Assembly (NCBI GenBank): GCA_937872465.1
Contig: CALMSR010000003.1
Coordinates: 36,118 to 100,117 of the forward strand
Source of the DNA: an uncultured Paracoccaceae bacterium
Lineage (GTDB): Bacteria; Pseudomonadota; Alphaproteobacteria; Rhodobacterales; Rhodobacteraceae
DNA: 64,000 nucleotides
Direction of reading: 5' to 3'
The notes under the pieces were generated by a model that worked only from the letters and a program-made list of their open reading frames with translations, did not search any database and was not told the origin of the DNA. Made by a program: the position numbers and the translations under genes. Within the stretch, counting starts at the first letter, position 1, and each line of letters opens with the position of its first letter. This document shows, piece by piece, positions 33,573 through 41,886 of the stretch.

Positions 33573-34607
33573 TTAACCCCCGCCCCGGCGCTGCGGGTTG
33601 CGCGCCGCCCGGGAACGGGCAAAAGCTACGAAGGCCGCCTCGGGCCGGCGCAGCACCGGCCGGCCCGAGGCGCGCCAGTGGCGCAGCCACTCGGCCTCGA
33701 GCCAGTAGGGATCGTAGCCAGGGGCGGCAGCACGCACCCGGTCGTAGACGCCCGGCTCCAGCCGCGGCCCCTCCCCTGCCCCCTCCCCGAGCCGGGCGCG
33801 CGCGCGCAGGCAGACCACGTCGCCATCCCCGAACTCCAGCGTGTAATCCGGCAGCCCGTCCTCGGCGGCCATGTCGCGGATCATCTTGCGGAACACCCGG
33901 CGGGGCGATGTCGAGCCGGTCTTCTTCAGGAGCGTCTCGAGCCCGATCTTCCATTCCGCCTGCCGGCCGCAATGCTTGCGCGCAATCTCGTAGACCCGGC
34001 GCTCCAGCGGCTTGCGCAGGTGGAAATAATCCCGGTGAAGCGTGAGCACCGATTTCGACAGCACCGAGCGGTAGATCCAGTCCGAGAGCGTCACCGTGAC
34101 ATGGATCATCCGGCCGCGGCGCTCGCGGCGCAGGATCTCCCAGGCATCGATCAGCCCGAAGCCGCGGGTCGATTCCACGCCGCCGGTGGCGATATTGGTG
34201 ACGATCCGCGTGCCCGAGAGCCGTTCGAAGGCCTCGCGCAGCCGCCGGTAGCCGTCGCCGGAGGTCTCGCGGTTGGTCGCGACCAGGAGATCATGCGCCT
34301 TGAGATGCAGCGTCGGCGCCGTGGGCCGGCCAGCGTTCACCGCAGCCATCAGCTGGCTGACGCAATAGATCAGCACGTCCTTGTCGTGGATGGTCGCGAG
34401 CCCCTTGACCGAGGGCGTGACCTCGATCGCCGCCTCCCCGTGCTCGTAGCGCAGGATGCGCCGGTCGGGCCGGGTCGCCAGCGTGAAGAGCGGATGCTCC
34501 ATCGACGCCATGTCGTCCTTCGGCGCGGCCCAGGGCCAGTCGCAGATGAAAAAGCCGTTCGCGGCCGCGAGGGCGGTCCCCTCCGGGACGATGCTGCTCT
34601 GCCCCAT
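33573..34607 (-). CDS. repA: Plasmid replication initiator protein, RepA family
   Basis: A 344-residue protein matching the replication initiator protein A family (Pfam RPA) of alphaproteobacterial plasmids: HPLFTLATRPDRRILRYEHG, VTPSVKGLATIHDKDVLIYC, LKAHDLLVATNRETSGDGY, and the RRVYEIARKHCG...W.I.L..L..K.GS winged-helix segments. It should bind the iterons just upstream (34689-34749) and open the origin. It is divergent from parAB with the origin between them. A degenerate iteron at 34631-34647, 24-40 nt before the start codon, suggests autoregulation. Confidence 0.85.
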   Translation of the reverse strand: MGQSSIVPEGTALAAANGFFICDWPWAAPKDDMASMEHPLFTLATRPDRRILRYEHGEAAIEVTPSVKGLATIHDKDVLIYCVSQLMAAVNAGRPTAPTLHLKAHDLLVATNRETSGDGYRRLREAFERLSGTRIVTNIATGGVESTRGFGLIDAWEILRRERRGRMIHVTVTLSDWIYRSVLSKSVLTLHRDYFHLRKPLERRVYEIARKHCGRQAEWKIGLETLLKKTGSTSPRRVFRKMIRDMAAEDGLPDYTLEFGDGDVVCLRARARLGEGAGEGPRLEPGVYDRVRAAAPGYDPYWLEAEWLRHWRASGRPVLRRPEAAFVAFARSRAARNPQRRGGG

Positions 34608-35010
34608 GAAACGGTGATCCCGTTTTCTATCGTGGTTTCAGTGACGCCGAGGGTAGGCCCGGGGAGGGCCGCCGCGCAATCGTCTTTTCGCGGTTCCGGA
34701 ATCGCCTGCCCGTGGTTTCGGAATCGCAACAACGTGGTTCCGGAATCGCTCCCGACCCTCCATGCTTGGATTCCCCACGAGATTCCGGGGGTTTGCCAGA
34801 GCGCTTCCCAGCCGTAACACTTCAATTAACACGAGATAACACGCATGCGGGAATTTCGCCGCCGCCCCGCTTCCCGGCAGGAACCTCGGGAAACGCCTGA
34901 ATTGCCAAGAAAATTCGAGATCGAATGACGGTTTCTGTTTCATATGCCGCGAATCGTGGTACATTGTTCGAAACGCGGCACATAAGGCTGCATCAGGGCA
35001 AGGTGAGCAG
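34608..35010. other. Probable replication origin (oriV) between repA and parA
   Basis: 403 bp without a gene. It holds three iterons, one degenerate iteron (34631-34647), three TAACAC repeats (34815-34820, 34827-34832, 34837-34842), and the most AT-rich stretch of the neighbourhood (about 34811-34970). Iterons beside an AT-rich region next to the initiator gene is the standard iteron-plasmid origin layout. No good DnaA box was found by eye. Confidence 0.7.
34689..34749 (+). repeat. Three 22-bp-spaced iterons
   Basis: Direct repeats of CGTGGTTYCGGAATCGC at 34689-34705 (first T replaced by C), 34711-34727 and 34733-34749. The period is exactly 22 bp, two helical turns, so all sites face the same side of the helix. 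Probable RepA binding sites. Confidence 0.85.
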
Positions 35011-36417
35011 ATGTCCCAGGATTCCGAGGCGGTCCCGCCGCCCTATTTCAACATCACCCCCGATGCGGCGCTGGCCGAGCTCGACCCGGCAGTCGGCACC
35101 GCGGATTTCGCCGAGATCGCCGCGCGACTCGCCCGGGGACGCGATGATCTGCTGAGCCGCGGCCATGCCGAGGACGGGCGCAAGACCCTGCGGCGCTTCT
35201 CGACCTGGGAGATCACCAAATATCTCATCCCGGTGGCGCCGGCCTATTTCCGCCGGGTACTGCGGGCGAACCCCGCCCTGCCCCAGGGGCTGAGCGAGAC
35301 CGAGGGCGGCGCGAAATGGTTCACCCTCGACGAGGTGCTGCGGCTGCGCGCCCATTTCGCCGCCGGCGGCAGCCGGGCGAAGGAATACCGCCCCTGGCGT
35401 CCCGCGGGCCTGCCGGCCAAGATCGCCGTCATCGCCAATTTCAAGGGCGGCGTCGGCAAGACCTCCACGGCGGCGCATCTGGCCATGTCCGCCGCCCTCG
35501 ACGGCTACCGGGTGCTGGTGATCGACCTCGACAGCCAGGGCTCGATGACCTCGATCTTCGGCGGCCGGGTGGCCGACGAATGGGCGACGGTCTTCCCGCT
35601 GATCGCGCGGGACTACGCGCTGGGGCTGCAGGCGGAGAACCGCCGCCGCGTCGACCGGGGCGATACCCCCCTGCCCTTCGAGGACATGCTCGAGGTGGCG
35701 CTGGGAAAGACCACCCGCGACGTGATCCAGGCGACGCACTGGCCCAATATCGACCTGATCGGCGCGCAGCTCAACCTCTACTGGGCCGAGTTCCAGATCC
35801 CGGTCTGGCGCATGTCCCTGCGCGGCTGGAAGCTCTGGGAGGCGCTCTCGGGCGCGCTCGCACGCGACGGGGTGCTCGCCGATTACGACGTGGTCATCCT
35901 CGATACCCCGCCGGCACTCGGCTATCTCACCATCAACGGGCTCGCCGCCGCCGACATCCTGCTGGTGCCGCTCGGCGCTTCCTTCCTCGAGGTCGATTCC
36001 ACGGGGCGGTTCTTCGACATGCTGCATTCCACGTTCCAGTCGATCGAGGAGGGCGAGAACCTCGCCGCCCGCGCCCTGGGGCGCCCCGGCACGCGCTTCG
36101 AATGGGATGCGGTGCGCGCGGTGATCACCCGCTACGATGCCGGCCAGCAGGCCGAGCTCGCCGGGCTGATGCAGGCCTATCTGGGCCGCACGCTGAGCCC
36201 CTGGCGCCAGGATTACACCGCCCTGGTCGGCCAGGCTGGCGAGCAGGCGGGCGGCATCTACGAGGCCGATTACCGCGACTTCAACCGCGATACCTATGCG
36301 CGCGGCCGCCGGACCTTCGACGAGACCTATGCCGGCTTCAAGCGGCTGCTCCTGGGCAGCTGGCGGCGCGACGAGCTGGCCGGAACCCCCGCCACCCGCG
36401 AGAAGGAGACCGCCTGA
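35011..36417 (+). CDS. parA: Plasmid partition ATPase ParA
   Basis: A 468-residue type Ia ParA. The N-terminal ~130 residues form a MerR-like DNA-binding domain (FSTWEITKYLIPVAPAYFRR). Then the deviant Walker A FKGGVGKTSTAAHLA (about 148-162), the Walker A' region VLVIDLDSQGSMT, and Walker B VVILDTPPALG. The family uses ATP to position and separate plasmid copies and often represses its own operon through the N-terminal domain. Its stop overlaps the parB start by 1 nt. Confidence 0.92.
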   Translation: MSQDSEAVPPPYFNITPDAALAELDPAVGTADFAEIAARLARGRDDLLSRGHAEDGRKTLRRFSTWEITKYLIPVAPAYFRRVLRANPALPQGLSETEGGAKWFTLDEVLRLRAHFAAGGSRAKEYRPWRPAGLPAKIAVIANFKGGVGKTSTAAHLAMSAALDGYRVLVIDLDSQGSMTSIFGGRVADEWATVFPLIARDYALGLQAENRRRVDRGDTPLPFEDMLEVALGKTTRDVIQATHWPNIDLIGAQLNLYWAEFQIPVWRMSLRGWKLWEALSGALARDGVLADYDVVILDTPPALGYLTINGLAAADILLVPLGASFLEVDSTGRFFDMLHSTFQSIEEGENLAARALGRPGTRFEWDAVRAVITRYDAGQQAELAGLMQAYLGRTLSPWRQDYTALVGQAGEQAGGIYEADYRDFNRDTYARGRRTFDETYAGFKRLLLGSWRRDELAGTPATREKETA

Positions 36418-37415
36418 TGGCCCGCCGTCGCCTGACCGCCGTCGAGCAGGATGTTCCGCGCGCGGAACATCTGATCCCCCGCCCGGAGGGGATGTCCCGC
36501 GGCGGGACATCCGCCCCGATCGCGCGGATCGCCGCGGATGCGGCCGGCACCGCTGCGGCGGAGGAATTGGCCCGGGCCCTGGAGACCGCCCGCGAGACCG
36601 GCCATCTGGTCCTCGACCTCGGGCTCGACGAAATCGCGTCCGATCATCTGACCCGCGACCGGCTGCCGGCCGAGGACGAGGAGATGGCGGGCCTGCGCGA
36701 GAGCCTGCGTGCCCACGGCCAGCGCATGCCGATCGAGGTGACGCCGCTGCAGGGTGCCCTGCCCTATGGCCTCATCTCCGGCTGGCGCCGGCTGGCCGCG
36801 CTCAGGGCGCTCCATGCCGAGACCGGCGAAGCGCGCTTCGCCACCGTCCAGGCGCTGGTGCGCCGGCCCGAAAGCGCCGAGGCGGCCTATGTCGCGATGG
36901 TCGAGGAGAACGAGATCCGCGTCGGCCTGAGCCATTACGAGCGCGCGCGCGTAGCCGCGCTGGCGACCCGGCGGGGGATCTTCCCCACCGAGAAGGCGGC
37001 GCTGCTGGCGCTCTTCGCCAATGCCAGCCGGGCGAAGCGTTCGCGGATCCGCGCCTTTCTCGAGATCTTCCATGCGCTCGACGGGGTGCTGCGCTTCCCC
37101 GCGCATCTCCCCGAGCGGCTGGGCCTGAAGCTCGTGGACCAGTTGCGCGCCGGCGGGCGCGCCCGCATCGCCGGAGAGATCGCGCGCGCCGATCCGCAAA
37201 CCCCGGAGGCGGAGGCCGAGATCCTCGAGGGGCTGATGCGCCGGCCGGCGCCCGCCCCGCGCCCGGCGCCGCCGGCGGAGGAGATCCTGCCCGGCGTGGC
37301 CCTCGTCTCGCGGCTCGGCGGGCGGACGCTGACCCTGAAGCTGCAGGGTCCCGGCGTCACGCCCGAATTGCACGAGACCGTCCGCGCCGTGCTCGCCGGC
37401 CTCGACCCGCGCTGA
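36417..37415 (+). CDS. parB: Partition protein ParB
   Basis: A 332-residue ParB. The CTPase/nuclease-like N-domain includes LRESLRAHGQRMPIEVTPLQ and LISGWRRLAALRAL. The helix-turn-helix region is AYVAMVEENEIRVGLSHYER...KAALLALFANASRAKRSRIRAF. A short C-terminal dimerisation segment follows. The start overlaps the ParA stop (TGATG). Unusually, two parS-like palindromes lie inside its first 32 codons (36451-36470, 36492-36510), encoding DVPRAEHL and MSRGGTS, so ParB could bind its own gene. Confidence 0.9.
   Translation: MARRRLTAVEQDVPRAEHLIPRPEGMSRGGTSAPIARIAADAAGTAAAEELARALETARETGHLVLDLGLDEIASDHLTRDRLPAEDEEMAGLRESLRAHGQRMPIEVTPLQGALPYGLISGWRRLAALRALHAETGEARFATVQALVRRPESAEAAYVAMVEENEIRVGLSHYERARVAALATRRGIFPTEKAALLALFANASRAKRSRIRAFLEIFHALDGVLRFPAHLPERLGLKLVDQLRAGGRARIAGEIARADPQTPEAEAEILEGLMRRPAPAPRPAPPAEEILPGVALVSRLGGRTLTLKLQGPGVTPELHETVRAVLAGLDPR
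36451..36470. promoter_or_regulatory. parS-like palindrome 2, inside parB
   Basis: ATGTTCCGCGCGCGGAACAT, a perfect 20-bp palindrome in the 5' coding region of parB. Confidence 0.7.
36492..36510. promoter_or_regulatory. parS-like palindrome 3 (variant), inside parB
   Basis: ATGTCCCGC-G-GCGGGACAT, perfect 9-bp arms with a 1-nt centre. Differs from the others by T to C at arm position 5 and a shorter centre, so it may be a weak or decoy site. Confidence 0.45.
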
Positions 37416-37416
37416 A

Positions 37417-37436
37417 ATGTTCCGCGTGCGGAACGT
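37417..37436. promoter_or_regulatory. parS-like palindrome 4, after parB
   Basis: ATGTTCCGCGTGCGGAACGT, one mismatch between the arms, located between the parB stop and the patatin start. Confidence 0.6.
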
Positions 37437-37442
37437 CCAGCC

Positions 37443-38288
37443 GTGACCAGGCCGCCGCCGGGATCGGTCGGCCTCGCCCTCGGCGCCGGCGGTGCCCGCG
37501 GGATCGCCCATATCGTGGTGATCGAGACGCTGGACGAGCTGGGCATCACGCCCGCGCTGATCGCCGGGGCCTCAATCGGGGCGATCGCCGGGGCCTGCCA
37601 TGCTGCGGGCATGGCCGGGGCTGACTTGCGCGCCTGGCTGCTGGAGCGTGCCGCGGATCGGGTCGGCATGATGCGGGGGGTGGTGGCGGCGCGGGTGCCG
37701 GGCCTGGGGGATCTCTTCACGCTCAGCGGCAATCCGATGCTGGTGGATCCCGAGCGGCTGGCGCGGATCTTCCTGCCCGAGGCCGTGCCGGAGGCCTTCG
37801 AGGATCTGCGCATCCCGCTCGTCACCGTCGCCACGGATTTCTATTCCCAGCGCCAGCACCTGTCGGGGACGGGGCCGCTCCGGCCCGCCCTCGCCGCCTC
37901 CATGGCTATTCCCGGCATGTTCCGGCCGGTGGAGATCGACGGGCGGGTGCTGATCGACGGCGGCATGACCAATCCCTTGCCATTCGATCTCCTGGCCGGG
38001 CGGGTGGAGATTGTCGTCGCGGTCGACGTGAACGGGGCGCCGCGCGAGGGCGACCGACCGGGCGGGCGGGTGCCGCGGCCGCTCGACGCCCTCGTTGCCT
38101 CCTTCCAGATCATGGCCGAGGCGATCACCGTGGAGAAGGCGGCGCGGATTGCGCCCGACGTGCTGCTCCGGCCCGCCGTCTCGCGCTTCCGGGTACTCGA
38201 TTTCCTCAAGGCGCCGGCGATCCTCGAGGCGGCCGAACCGCTTCGCGATCAGCTCAAGCGGGCACTCGCATCGCGATTGTCCGGGTGA
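37443..38288 (+). CDS. Patatin-like phospholipase (RssA type)
   Basis: A 281-residue patatin-family hydrolase. Oxyanion-hole motif LALGAGGARGIAH (about 10-22), nucleophile elbow GASIG (about 42-46), catalytic Asp in DGGMTNPLPFD (about 175-185). These proteins cleave acyl groups from phospholipids; the cellular role of the RssA branch is poorly known. GTG start 28 nt after parB, with parS site 4 in between, so it is probably co-transcribed with parAB. Nothing suggests a role in partition. Confidence 0.87.
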   Translation: MTRPPPGSVGLALGAGGARGIAHIVVIETLDELGITPALIAGASIGAIAGACHAAGMAGADLRAWLLERAADRVGMMRGVVAARVPGLGDLFTLSGNPMLVDPERLARIFLPEAVPEAFEDLRIPLVTVATDFYSQRQHLSGTGPLRPALAASMAIPGMFRPVEIDGRVLIDGGMTNPLPFDLLAGRVEIVVAVDVNGAPREGDRPGGRVPRPLDALVASFQIMAEAITVEKAARIAPDVLLRPAVSRFRVLDFLKAPAILEAAEPLRDQLKRALASRLSG

Positions 38289-38337
38289 GGGCGCCGCGCC
38301 GCCTGGTGCGCCAGCGGCGCGGCGACGGGAAAGGGGC

Positions 38338-38427
38338 TGGCGGAGAGAGAGGGATTCGAACCCTCGAGACGGTTCCCCGCCTACACACTTTCCAGGCGTG
38401 CGCCTTCGACCACTCGGCCATCTCTCC
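38338..38427 (-). tRNA. tRNA-Ser (GGA anticodon)
   Basis: On the minus strand the acceptor arms GGAGAGA and TCTCTCC pair, the D arm has GGCCGAGTGGTCGAAGGC, the anticodon loop is CTGGAAA (anticodon GGA), a long variable arm follows (class II, as expected for Ser), the T arm is GGGTTCGAATCCC, and the 3' CCA is encoded. It reads UCC and UCU. Identity elements fit serine well. Confidence 0.95.
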
Positions 38428-38437
38428 GTAGCCGGCG

Positions 38438-38466
38438 ACAAGACCATCTCCGCAGCCCGGGTGCAA
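38438..38466 (-). promoter_or_regulatory. Putative tRNA-Ser promoter
   Basis: Minus strand TTGCAC (38466-38461), 17-nt spacer, TCTTGT (38443-38438), 10 nt before the mature 5' end of the tRNA. Spacing is ideal; the -10 is a moderate match. Confidence 0.4.
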
Positions 38467-38903
38467 GCCCCGGATAGGCCCGGATCCGATTGCCGCGGTT
38501 TCGGGCCGGACATGCCGCGAACCGGCCCTCGCTTGCCGCTTTCGGCCCGTTTCGGCGAGATCGCGCCGAAAGGATTAACCGCGGCGATCCGGTCTTGAGA
38601 GGCAGGATCACGGCCCATACACCTTGGCGCAATCTCGAGCTCCCGGGGCTGGCGAGGTGGACCGAGGCGGTCCAGCGCCATTGCACTACCGGTCGCGGGG
38701 TCCCGGGATGTCATCGGAACGGGTGCGAACTGGCTGCGGCGCCGGCAGGCCGAGGAATCGGCTGCCGTCTGCGCCCCGGCGGTGGCTTGCCCGATGCCCG
38801 GCCGTGCGGCGGCGGGATGCCCCGGTGGCGAAGCGAAAACAATGCGGAACCCGCGCCGGTCATCCGGGAAACGGGCCGCGGTCAGTGAAGGAACACGATT
38901 CAT
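38467..38903. other. Intergenic region, no gene seen
   Basis: About 440 bp between the tRNA promoter and the beta-helix gene. A 132-codon open frame (38490-38888) is present but has low-complexity composition and no usable RBS. The promoter of the rightward beta-helix gene should lie here. Confidence 0.4.
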
Positions 38904-40223
38904 ATGACGGTCTATACCGCATCGAACACGAGCCAGTTCAACGCTGCCGTCAAGAAGGCGGGCGGCGGCGACACGATCAAGGTCACGGGCAATATTGGCA
39001 GCGTCAGCATCAACAAGAGCTTCTCCGGCGGCGACCTGAAGATCCAGGGCGGCAGCTTCAGTTCGGTCCAGATGATGAGCGCCAAGAACGTCACGTTCGA
39101 CAATGTCGGCTTCAAGGGTTCTGCCGCCTACGGGCTGAAGGTCTCCAAGTCCTCGAACATCTCGGTGGTGAATTCCGACTTCAACGGCTTCAAACACGCT
39201 GCCCAGTTTCTCAAAAGCAGTAACGTGACGCTGAAGAACAACGACATCCAGGGCTTCAAGCACGACGGCTTCCGCTTCGCCGGGATCTCGAACCTCAAGG
39301 TCGAGAGCAACGACTTCCGCGACACCAAGTCAGAAAAGGGCTATACCCACAAGGACTTCCTGCAGATGTGGGCGCACGGCGATACCGGTCCGTCCAAGAA
39401 CGTCGTGATCAAGGGCAATGAAATGGTCACCAGCGACAAGCTGATCCATGGCATCTTCATCACGAACTCGGTCTCGAAGAAGCACGAGCACTTCGACATC
39501 ACGAACAACTACATCAAGTCGGCCAACATGCACGGCATCACGGTCAAGGGCGTGAGCGACCTGGATGTTGGTGGCAACACGCTTGCCTCCAACGGCAGCG
39601 GCAAGCCGCAGATGAACATCAGCAATTCCCCGGGCGCTTCCGTCTCCAAGAGCGCCAATGCCCCGGCGCCTTCCTCCTCGTCGTCATCCGCGAACGAGAA
39701 GAGCAGCGGCGGCGGCAACGACAAGATCAACGGCACCTCCAAGGCCGACGATCTGGCGGGCGGGGACGGCAACGACAAGCTCTACGGCAAGGGCGGCAAC
39801 GACACGCTGCGCGGCGAGAACGGCAACGACACGCTGCGCGGCGATGCCGGGCGCGACTTCCTGATCGGCGGCAAGGGTGCCGACAGGTTCGACTTCAATT
39901 CGGTCTCCGACTCGCGGGGCGGATCGTCGAAGCGCGATGTCATCAAGGCCGGCGACGGGGCGGTGGCCATGGAGGGCGTGGGCAAGTCCGGGGGCGACCG
40001 GGTCGACGTCTCGGGCATCGACGCCGACATCACCAAGGCCGGCAACCAGAAGTTCGATTTCGGTGGAACCGGCAAGGGCGACCTGTCGGTGATCAATGTC
40101 GGCGGCGGCCACTCGCTGGTGCGGGCCAATATCGACAACGACAAGGCCTTCGAGTTCCAGCTGCTGATCGAGGACGGCGGCGTCAAGGCGCACCATTACT
40201 CCGCCCACGACTTCATCCTCTGA
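38904..40223 (+). CDS. Right-handed beta-helix protein with RTX C-terminus
   Basis: A 439-residue protein. Residues 1-~245 are parallel beta-helix repeats rich in Asn/Ser/Lys turns (GLKVSKSSNISVVNSDFNGF, VTLKNNDIQGFKHDGFRF, NVVIKGNEMVTS). A Ser-rich linker follows (~252-270), then four RTX nonapeptides (GGDGNDKLYGKGGNDTLRG, ENGNDTLRGDAGRDFLIGG) that bind calcium, and a C-terminal tail. There is no N-terminal signal, as expected for type I secretion. The layout recalls alginate C5-epimerase/lyase-type proteins, but I do not see their catalytic YxDPH-type motif. Lys/Asn content is high for this window. Likely secreted and polysaccharide-associated. Confidence 0.78.
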   Translation: MTVYTASNTSQFNAAVKKAGGGDTIKVTGNIGSVSINKSFSGGDLKIQGGSFSSVQMMSAKNVTFDNVGFKGSAAYGLKVSKSSNISVVNSDFNGFKHAAQFLKSSNVTLKNNDIQGFKHDGFRFAGISNLKVESNDFRDTKSEKGYTHKDFLQMWAHGDTGPSKNVVIKGNEMVTSDKLIHGIFITNSVSKKHEHFDITNNYIKSANMHGITVKGVSDLDVGGNTLASNGSGKPQMNISNSPGASVSKSANAPAPSSSSSSANEKSSGGGNDKINGTSKADDLAGGDGNDKLYGKGGNDTLRGENGNDTLRGDAGRDFLIGGKGADRFDFNSVSDSRGGSSKRDVIKAGDGAVAMEGVGKSGGDRVDVSGIDADITKAGNQKFDFGGTGKGDLSVINVGGGHSLVRANIDNDKAFEFQLLIEDGGVKAHHYSAHDFIL

Positions 40224-40301
40224 CAGAGGCCGTCGTCCCGGGCGCGGGCGCATGCGTGCGCCCGGGACATGTCCGAGGGCCCGGAGGGTCCCCGGCGCGG
40301 C

Positions 40302-41738
40302 TCAGCCGCGGGAATAGGCGTCGGCGTAGCGGGTGATGTCGTCCTCGCCGAGATAGGGGCCGGTCTGCACCTCCACGAGATGCAGCGCGACCTTGCCGGG
40401 GTTCTCCAGCCGGTGCACGGCGCCGGGTGCGACATAGATCGATTCGTTCTCCGGCAGGAGGTGCGCGGTCCCGTCCAGCGTCACCCGGGCGGTACCTGCC
40501 ACCACCACCCAGTGCTCGGCGCGGTGCACGTGGGATTGCAGCGACAATTGCCCGCCGGGCTCGACCATGATGCGCTTGACCTGGAAGCGCGGCCCGAGCG
40601 CCAGAGTCTCGTACCAGCCCCAGGGCCGGTGGCAGCGCGGCGAGGAATGCGCCTGGGGCAGGCCGCGCGCCTCGAGCCGGGCGACGGCGTCGCGCATCGC
40701 CGCGCCGGCATGGCGGTCGGCTACCAGCACCGCGTCGCGCATCGCCACCACCACGAGGTCGCGCAGCCCGATGCCCACCAGGACCTGGCTCTCGTCCTCG
40801 GCGCGCAGGAGGCTGCCGCGGCAGTCGACCGCCTCCACCGGCCCGGCCTCGGCATTGCCCGAGGCGCCGGGCGTCATGGCGCGGGCCACCGCGTCCCAGG
40901 AGCCGAGATCGGACCAGGGCGCGGCCAGCGGCACGACCGCGAGGTTGGTGGCATGTTCCATCACCGCATAATCGAGCGAGCGGGCGGGCGTGCGGGCCCA
41001 GGGGCCGGGCGCGAGGCGCAGGAAGCCCAGATCGGGCGTCGCGGCGGCGAGGGCCTCGGCGACGGCGGCGAGGATCTCCTGGGCATGTTCGGCGAAGGCG
41101 GTCCGGATCGCATCGGCACGGAAGAGAAAGATGCCGCTGTTCCACAGATGCCGGCCGGAGGCGGCGAGCCGGGCGGCGGTGGCGGCATCGGGCTTCTCGA
41201 CGAAGCGGCGGAGGGGCAGGGGGGCCGGCGGCGCACCGGCCTCGGCGGGCGCGGCCAGTTCGAGATAGCCGTAGGCGGTTTCGGGCCGGTCGGGGGGGAT
41301 GCCGAAGGTCACGAGCGCGCCGGCCTCGGCGGCAGCGGCGCCGGCGCGCACGGCCGCGTGGAAGGCCTCGTGCGCGGCGATGGCGTGATCGGAGGGGCAG
41401 ACCAGCAGGAGGCGCCCCGGCGCCGTCTCGGCGACGCTCAGCGCCGCTGCCAGCACCGCGGGGCCGGTGTCGCGGCCCTCGGGCTCGAGCAGCACCGGGC
41501 CGGGGTCGATCCCGGCCTCGGCCAGCTGCCCGGTGGCGAGGAAGCGGAAGGCCGACCGGGTCACCACGATCGGCGGCGCGAAGCCCGGCGCTGCCAGCCG
41601 CCGCGCCGCCGCCTGGAACAGGCTTTCCTCCCCGAGGATGCGAGCAAACTGCTTGGGATGGCTCGGCCGGCTGAGCGGCCAGAGCCGCGTGCCGTTGCCG
41701 CCGGCGAGGATGACGGGCTGGATCACGGGGTCGATCAC
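40302..41738 (-). CDS. manC: Mannose-1-phosphate guanylyltransferase / mannose-6-phosphate isomerase
   Basis: A 478-residue bifunctional-type enzyme. Pyrophosphorylase motif LAGGNGTRLWPLSRPSHPKQ (about 11-30), FVEKPD (about 171-176) and a C-terminal cupin with HRPWGWYE, GQLSLQSHVHRAEHW and NESIYVAPGAVHRLENPG. It makes GDP-mannose and may also isomerise fructose-6-P to mannose-6-P. This points to mannose, or GDP-mannose-derived sugars, in the local glycan. The genes upstream in the same direction are a GT2 and a sulfotransferase. Confidence 0.92.
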   Translation of the reverse strand: MIDPVIQPVILAGGNGTRLWPLSRPSHPKQFARILGEESLFQAAARRLAAPGFAPPIVVTRSAFRFLATGQLAEAGIDPGPVLLEPEGRDTGPAVLAAALSVAETAPGRLLLVCPSDHAIAAHEAFHAAVRAGAAAAEAGALVTFGIPPDRPETAYGYLELAAPAEAGAPPAPLPLRRFVEKPDAATAARLAASGRHLWNSGIFLFRADAIRTAFAEHAQEILAAVAEALAAATPDLGFLRLAPGPWARTPARSLDYAVMEHATNLAVVPLAAPWSDLGSWDAVARAMTPGASGNAEAGPVEAVDCRGSLLRAEDESQVLVGIGLRDLVVVAMRDAVLVADRHAGAAMRDAVARLEARGLPQAHSSPRCHRPWGWYETLALGPRFQVKRIMVEPGGQLSLQSHVHRAEHWVVVAGTARVTLDGTAHLLPENESIYVAPGAVHRLENPGKVALHLVEVQTGPYLGEDDITRYADAYSRG

Positions 41739-41886
41739 GGGCGTCGGGCGGCCTCCTGCGGCGTCCGGGTATCGGCGCGCCTCGCCTAAGGTGCTGCCGT
41801 CGCCGGGGTTAACAAGGGGCTAACGCCGGGGTTCCCCGGCGCCGGCGCCGTGCCTGCGTGGCCCGCGCGACGCGGGTGCGGTGACG

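Noticed and set aside
38490..38888. 132-codon open frame before the beta-helix gene
   Set aside because: No RBS, mixed low-complexity composition, no recognisable domain; treated as intergenic.
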